In this document: positions 5,040 to 8,950 of the stretch, in pieces
Layout of the letters: each line of letters starts with the position of its first letter
How positions within the stretch are numbered: the stretch's first letter is position 1
The notes under the pieces: model-generated
Seen by the model: only the letters and a program-made list of their open reading frames with translations
Database searches by the model: none
Told to the model about the DNA's origin: nothing
Source of the DNA: DASPWV01 sp046727855
Lineage (GTDB): Bacteria; Acidobacteriota; Vicinamibacteria; Vicinamibacterales; UBA2999
Assembly (NCBI GenBank): GCA_046727855.1
Contig: JBKPDL010000114.1
Span: 1-8,950 of the forward strand
DNA: 8,950 nucleotides
Direction: 5' to 3'
Program-made: the position numbers and the translations under genes

Positions 5040-7692
5040 GCTCCTTCTGAAGCTCCGCGATCAGCTGCAGCGCCTCCAACGGCGTCGTCCTGTTCAAGTC
5101 GATCTCGCGAATTCGCTCGTGCACCCGATCCTCGGGTTCCGGCGTGGTCTGAAACAGCCCAAGTTGCGCTTGCGCGGCCGGTGGCGCGCTGCTCAGCGTC
5201 GGCTTTCCACCGCGCGATAGCTCATCGTGTTCGAGCGAGGTCAGGATGTCGCGCGCACGCGCGATCACCGATGGCGGAAGGCCCGCGAGTCGCGCCACCT
5301 GAATTCCGTAGCTCCGATCCGATCGCCCCGGCAGGATCTTGTGCAGAAAGACGATCTCGTCCTTCCACTCGCGCGCGGTGACGTGGGCGTTGACGACCCC
5401 CGGCAGCCCGTCGGCGAGGTCGGTGAGCTCGTGGTAGTGGGTGGCAAACAGCGTCTTCGGCCGTGCGCGGGTGTTGGTGGCGAGGTGCTCGGCGACGGCC
5501 CACGCGATGCTGAGGCCATCGAAGGTCGCGGTGCCGCGGCCAATTTCGTCGAGCACGACCAGACTTCGCGACGTCGCGCCATTCAGGATGTGCGCGGTCT
5601 CCTGCATCTCCACCATGAAGGTGGACTGGCCGCGGGCGATGTTGTCGGACGCGCCGACGCGCGCAAAGATGCGATCGACGAGTGCGATCTTGGCCTCGCG
5701 CGCCGGCACGAACGAACCGGATTGGGCGAGCACCGAGAGCAGCGCGACCTGGCGAAGGTACGTCGACTTGCCGCCCATGTTCGGGCCGGTGAGGATGACG
5801 AGCTGATGCGACGCGCCATCCAGTTCGACGTCGTTGGGCACGAAGGTAGCGCCGGCAAGACGTTCAACCACCGGGTGGCGCGAGTCGAAGGCAATCAGGG
5901 CGTCGCCGTCGTGTACATGCGGCTTCGCGTAGTTACAAAGCGTGGCGGTCTCGGCGAGACCGGCGAGAACGTCGAGCGTGGCGAGCGCCCGGGCGCTGTC
6001 GAGCAGTCGCGGCGCCTCGCCGGTCACACGCAGCCGGAGCGCTTCGAACAACTCCAGCTCGCGTTCCACGCTGCGCTCGTCGGCGCCGAGCACTTTCTCC
6101 TCGTATTCCTTCAGCGCGGGTGTGATGAAGCGTTCGCCGCCGGCGATGGTCTGCTTGCGCTGATAGTCGGCGGGGACGGCGTGCAGGTTGGCTTTCGAGA
6201 TTTCGATGTAATAGCCGAACACGCGATTGAAGCGAACCTTGAGCGATTGAATGCCCGTGCGCGCGCGTTCACGCTCTTCCATCTCGGCGATGATCTGCTT
6301 GCCTGAACGCGAGATGCCGCGTAACTCGTCGAGTTCGCGATCGTAGCCGTCGCGCAGAAAGCCGCCGTCGCGCGCGAGCGCTGGCGGATCCTCCTGCACC
6401 GCAGCCTCAATCCACTCGCGGACGTCGGCGAGATCGTCGAGTTCGCCCAGCAGGCTGCGCACCAGCGGCGCCCGACACTCGGTCAACAACACGCGCACGC
6501 GCGGAATCGCCGCCAGCGATTGGCGCAAGCCGACGAAGTCGCGTGGCCCTGCGCTGCCGAGCGCGATACGCGACGTCAGCCGCTCGAGATCCTGCACGCC
6601 CTTGAGCGCCTCGCGCAGTTTCCCGCGATCAGTGCTGCGATAGGCGAGCTCCTCGACCGCATCCAGGCGATCGCGGATCGGTTCCAATGCGATGAGCGGC
6701 CGCAGCAGCCACGCGCGCAGCAAGCGGCTGCCCATGGCCGTCACGGTTCGATCGATCTCGTCGAGGAGCGAACCGGGCCGGCCGCCGTCGACGGCGTCCA
6801 CGACTTCAAGATGTTTGAGCGTTGTCGGGTCGATCAGGAGGCAGTCGGTGGCCTGCTTCACGCGCAACCCGCGCACGTGCGCGAGATCGGCTTTCTGGGT
6901 GTCGCGCAGATAGCGGAGCAGCGCGCCGGCGGCGGCAACCGCCGCTTGCCTGCGTTCCAGCCCGAATCCTTCGAGGTTGCCGACCCGCAATTGATCGAGC
7001 AGCGTCTGGCGCGCCGCTTCGAGATCGAAATGCCATCCGTCGATCTCGGTTACCGAAATTCCCGCGGCCGCGATCTCAGGCACGAGCGCTCGGATGTCGT
7101 GACCGGCGCCGACGACGATCTCGCGCGGTTTGAGAATCAGAACCTCGTCGCGCAGCGATTGCAGACCATCACGGCCGGAATACTCGGCGACGTCGAACTC
7201 GCCGGTGGTGAGGTCGATGAGTGCGACACCGTACGCGGCGGTTCCGGATGTGGCCAGAACCGACATGAGAAACGCCGGCTCGCGCGCGTCGAGATGGGCC
7301 GAATCGGTCAGCGTGCCGGGCGAGACCACGCGCACCACCTCGCGTTTGACGACGCCCTTGGCGGTTTTCGGGTCTTCCACCTGCTCGCAGATCGCCACGC
7401 GGTAGCCCTTTTTCACCAGCCGCGCAACGTAGGTGTCGGCCGCGTGATAGGGCACGCCGCACATCGGCACGGCGGTGCCGGACGCGTCTTTGGAACGCGA
7501 CGTCAGCGTCAGATCGAGCGCCCGCGCCGCTACCAGCGCGTCCTCGTAGAACATCTCGTAGAAGTCGCCCATCCGAAAAAAGAGCAGCGCGTTGCGGAAC
7601 TGGCGCTTGGCGTCGAAGTACTGCCGCATCGCCGGCGTTACGTTGGCCGGTGCGGACAGAGCAGCAGAAGGTGATTCGGGCGGCTGCGACAC
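5023..7692 (-). CDS. mutS: DNA mismatch repair protein MutS
   Basis: The 889-residue protein is a full-length MutS (E. coli 853), which binds mispaired bases as a dimer and, with ATP, recruits MutL. The mismatch-binding domain carries MGDFYEMFYEDA, with the Phe-x-Glu mismatch-reading motif at F44-Y45-E46. Connector, lever and clamp domains follow; the clamp region includes FNRVFGYYIEISKANL. The ATPase domain has Walker A GPNMGGKST (636-644), the signature STFMVEMQETAHIL, Walker B LVVLDEIGRGTATFDG (from 711, D715/E716) and ATHYHEL (750-756). A Pro/Ala-rich linker leads to a C-terminal helix (TTPLEALQLIAELQKELG). The GTG at 7690-7692 is the furthest upstream start, since an in-frame stop lies at 7702-7704; ATG at 7627-7629 (Met22) is an alternative. 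Neither has a clear Shine-Dalgarno sequence. It diverges from tsaB with 17 bases between, and its stop codon lies inside a repeat. Confidence 0.98.
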   Translation of the reverse strand: MSQPPESPSAALSAPANVTPAMRQYFDAKRQFRNALLFFRMGDFYEMFYEDALVAARALDLTLTSRSKDASGTAVPMCGVPYHAADTYVARLVKKGYRVAICEQVEDPKTAKGVVKREVVRVVSPGTLTDSAHLDAREPAFLMSVLATSGTAAYGVALIDLTTGEFDVAEYSGRDGLQSLRDEVLILKPREIVVGAGHDIRALVPEIAAAGISVTEIDGWHFDLEAARQTLLDQLRVGNLEGFGLERRQAAVAAAGALLRYLRDTQKADLAHVRGLRVKQATDCLLIDPTTLKHLEVVDAVDGGRPGSLLDEIDRTVTAMGSRLLRAWLLRPLIALEPIRDRLDAVEELAYRSTDRGKLREALKGVQDLERLTSRIALGSAGPRDFVGLRQSLAAIPRVRVLLTECRAPLVRSLLGELDDLADVREWIEAAVQEDPPALARDGGFLRDGYDRELDELRGISRSGKQIIAEMEERERARTGIQSLKVRFNRVFGYYIEISKANLHAVPADYQRKQTIAGGERFITPALKEYEEKVLGADERSVERELELFEALRLRVTGEAPRLLDSARALATLDVLAGLAETATLCNYAKPHVHDGDALIAFDSRHPVVERLAGATFVPNDVELDGASHQLVILTGPNMGGKSTYLRQVALLSVLAQSGSFVPAREAKIALVDRIFARVGASDNIARGQSTFMVEMQETAHILNGATSRSLVVLDEIGRGTATFDGLSIAWAVAEHLATNTRARPKTLFATHYHELTDLADGLPGVVNAHVTAREWKDEIVFLHKILPGRSDRSYGIQVARLAGLPPSVIARARDILTSLEHDELSRGGKPTLSSAPPAAQAQLGLFQTTPEPEDRVHERIREIDLNRTTPLEALQLIAELQKELGPKN

Positions 7693-7709
7693 GCGATACG
7701 ATCATACTC
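7693..7709. promoter_or_regulatory. 17-base divergent mutS/tsaB start region with overlapping -10-like boxes
   Basis: Between the two GTG starts lie TACGAT on the + strand (7697-7702), seven bases before the tsaB GTG, and TATGAT on the - strand (7706-7701), eight bases before the mutS GTG. Each is a 4-5 of 6 match to TATAAT at the distance expected for leaderless transcripts. No good -35 boxes and no Shine-Dalgarno sequences are seen. The promoter assignment is inference. Confidence 0.35.
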
Positions 7710-8429
7710 GTGGTCGTTCTGGCGCTCGATACCACAACACGCGCGGGAAGCGTGGCCATCGCGCGCGACGATCACGTGATCGCACTCATCGAAGGCGACG
7801 CTACGCGGACGCACGGCGAACGATTGCCAGACGAGATGGACGCCGCGCTTCGCCGCGCCAGTGTCGGCCCGCGCGATCTCGACCTGCTCGTGGTCGCCAG
7901 CGGTCCTGGAGCGTTTACGGGCCTGCGCATCGGGCTGGCGGCTATTCAAGGGCTCGCAATGGTGCTCGACGTGCCAGTTGTGGGCGTTTCCGCGCTCGAC
8001 GCGTCCGCCGAAACGGCGCGCGCGCAGCTCGCAATCGAGCACGCGATCGTCGTGTGGATGGACGCGCAGCGCGGCGAAGTGTTTTCCGCCGGTTATCGCG
8101 CTGCCCGCAGCGGAGAAGCGGCCGCCTCTCCGATTGCGCCGCCGATAGTCGGACTTCCGGACGTCGTTCTGGCCAATTTGCCCTTACCCGGGGATGAACC
8201 GCTGACCTTCGTTGGCGCCGGCGCCGGCAAGAACGTCAACGCGATCCACAGAATGCTCGGCGCCAGCACCCGCGTGGTGGCGGAGATCCCGCCGCTCGCT
8301 CCCGCGCTGGCGCGCCTTGGACACGTCGCTGCTCAGCGCGGCGCGGCGGGAACGCCTCATATGCTGCAACCTCTTTATGTTCGGCGGCCGGATGCGGAAC
8401 TCGATCGGGAACGCCAGGCGAAGCTATGA
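7710..8429 (+). CDS. tsaB: tRNA threonylcarbamoyladenosine biosynthesis protein TsaB
   Basis: The 239-residue protein is the ASKHA-fold partner of TsaD in the complex (TsaB, TsaD, TsaE) that makes t6A at position 37 of ANN-decoding tRNAs. The start VVLALDTTTRAGSVAI is the family's first strand. THGERLPDEMDAAL (equivalent of HSExLLP) follows, then the hallmark SGPGAFTGLRIGLAAIQGLA, the DAQRGEVFSAGY motif, and the C-terminal PLYVRRPDAE. I chose GTG 7710 because family proteins begin a few residues before LALDTS/T; the frame could extend back to GTG 7650, but that would overlap mutS and add residues unlike the family. The stop overlaps the rimI start as ATGA, so the two are translationally coupled. 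No Shine-Dalgarno sequence is visible at 7710. Confidence 0.94.
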   Translation: MVVLALDTTTRAGSVAIARDDHVIALIEGDATRTHGERLPDEMDAALRRASVGPRDLDLLVVASGPGAFTGLRIGLAAIQGLAMVLDVPVVGVSALDASAETARAQLAIEHAIVVWMDAQRGEVFSAGYRAARSGEAAASPIAPPIVGLPDVVLANLPLPGDEPLTFVGAGAGKNVNAIHRMLGASTRVVAEIPPLAPALARLGHVAAQRGAAGTPHMLQPLYVRRPDAELDRERQAKL

Positions 8430-8893
8430 GCGGCATCGTGATTGAGCGTCTGACCGCGCCGGACGATCTCGACGGCGTGATCGATGTGGAGCGGGTCTCG
8501 TTTTACACCCCGACCACACGCGAGTGGTACGAAAGCGAACTGGATCGGCCCGACGTTTGCTACGTGTTTGTCATCCGCACCACTGAATCGCGCGTTGCCG
8601 GATTTTGCGCGTTCTGGCGCGTCGCAGATCAGATTCACATCAACAACCTTGCCATCCGGCCAGAGCTGCGAAATCGAGGACTTGGTCGCGTTTTGCTGCA
8701 GCACGTGCTTCGCGAAGCCGAACGGCTCGGAGCGGTGCACGCGACGCTCGAAGTACGTCGTTCGAACGCCGCGGCTCGGCGTTTGTACGAAGGCGCCGGA
8801 TTTCGCATTGCCGGCATTCGCCCGAGCTACTACACCCATCCGATCGAGGACGCGCTGATCCTCGCGCGCGACAACGTCGGAAAGGCGACGTAA
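8426..8893 (+). CDS. rimI: Ribosomal-protein-alanine N-acetyltransferase RimI (GNAT family)
   Basis: The 155-residue protein is a single GNAT domain. IERLTAPDDLDGVIDVERVSF forms the N-terminal strand and helix (seen as ERLTxxDLDxVxxxE). HINNLAIRPELRNRGLGRVL carries the acetyl-CoA pyrophosphate-binding R-x-x-G-x-G motif (RNRGLG). LEVRRSNAAARRLYEGAGF and IAGIRPSYYTHPIEDALIL are characteristic of RimI, including the RPxYY motif with the Tyr proposed as general acid. RimI acetylates the N-terminal alanine of ribosomal protein S18. Adjacency to tsaB is widely conserved and fusions of RimI with TsaD exist. The start ATG overlaps the tsaB stop by four bases. A GNAT of other specificity is possible, but context and motifs fit RimI. 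Confidence 0.92.
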   Translation: MSGIVIERLTAPDDLDGVIDVERVSFYTPTTREWYESELDRPDVCYVFVIRTTESRVAGFCAFWRVADQIHINNLAIRPELRNRGLGRVLLQHVLREAERLGAVHATLEVRRSNAAARRLYEGAGFRIAGIRPSYYTHPIEDALILARDNVGKAT

Positions 8894-8898
8894 ACGTC

Positions 8899-8927
8899 TT
8901 GCAACGCTCTGGGCGTGGTGCTACAGT
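8899..8927 (+). promoter_or_regulatory. Candidate sigma70-type promoter reading off the right edge
   Basis: TTGCAA (8899-8904) and TACAGT (8922-8927) are separated by exactly 17 bases, each matching the sigma70 consensus at 4 of 6 positions. It lies six bases after the rimI stop and would drive a gene beyond position 8950. No terminator hairpin is visible between rimI and this site. Confidence 0.45.
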
Positions 8928-8950
8928 GCCCGCTAGAAGTGGGTGTGCAT

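Noticed and set aside
5227..6306. Long open frame on the + strand opposite mutS (also 6520-7674)
   Set aside because: These are mirror frames produced by GC-rich codon use in mutS. They show no family motifs and the mutS motifs are unambiguous.
7650..7709. Earlier tsaB start at GTG 7650
   Set aside because: It would add 20 residues unlike TsaB N-termini and overlap the mutS 5' end by more than 40 bases.

Overview
The window looks like a chromosomal segment of a GC-rich, soil-type bacterium, most probably an acidobacterium (Vicinamibacteria-like). This rests on the types of gene present: an Oar-like TonB-dependent receptor, the remains of a winged-helix plus TPR protein of a kind abundant in that phylum, and high-GC codon use. 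The taxon is an inference from gene style and no marker gene here proves it.

Left part (1-3912, + strand): the C-terminal part of a TonB-dependent outer-membrane receptor enters from the left edge. It is followed 29 bases later by a small RidA/YjgF-family protein that lacks the family's catalytic arginine. Next comes the C-terminal remnant of a metal-dependent amidohydrolase/deacetylase whose N-terminal part is gone, then an apparently intact MerR-type regulator. After that is a broken winged-helix/TPR gene with a large internal deletion and two compensating one-base shifts. This stretch reads as a once-functional uptake and degradation locus that is decaying.

Middle (3941-5022): an intact membrane-anchored TPR protein (YfgM/BamD-like in layout) faces mutS tail to tail. 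The 347 bases between them hold no gene but are packed with structure. There are three successive hairpins, an 11-bp tandem array of eleven units, a 19-bp perfect inverted repeat enclosing that array, and a 14-bp repeat that runs into the end of mutS and supplies its stop codon.

Right part (5023-8950): housekeeping genes. mutS (DNA mismatch repair) lies on the - strand. tsaB (tRNA t6A modification) and rimI (ribosomal-protein/TsaD-associated N-acetyltransferase) lie on the + strand and overlap by four bases (ATGA). mutS and tsaB diverge from a gap of only 17 bases, so their promoters must overlap or lie within each other's coding DNA. A plausible sigma70-type promoter lies after rimI and points off the right edge.

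I do not see a convincing new multi-gene system. The most unusual DNA is the repeat and hairpin complex at 4681-5039, followed by the arginine-less RidA protein.
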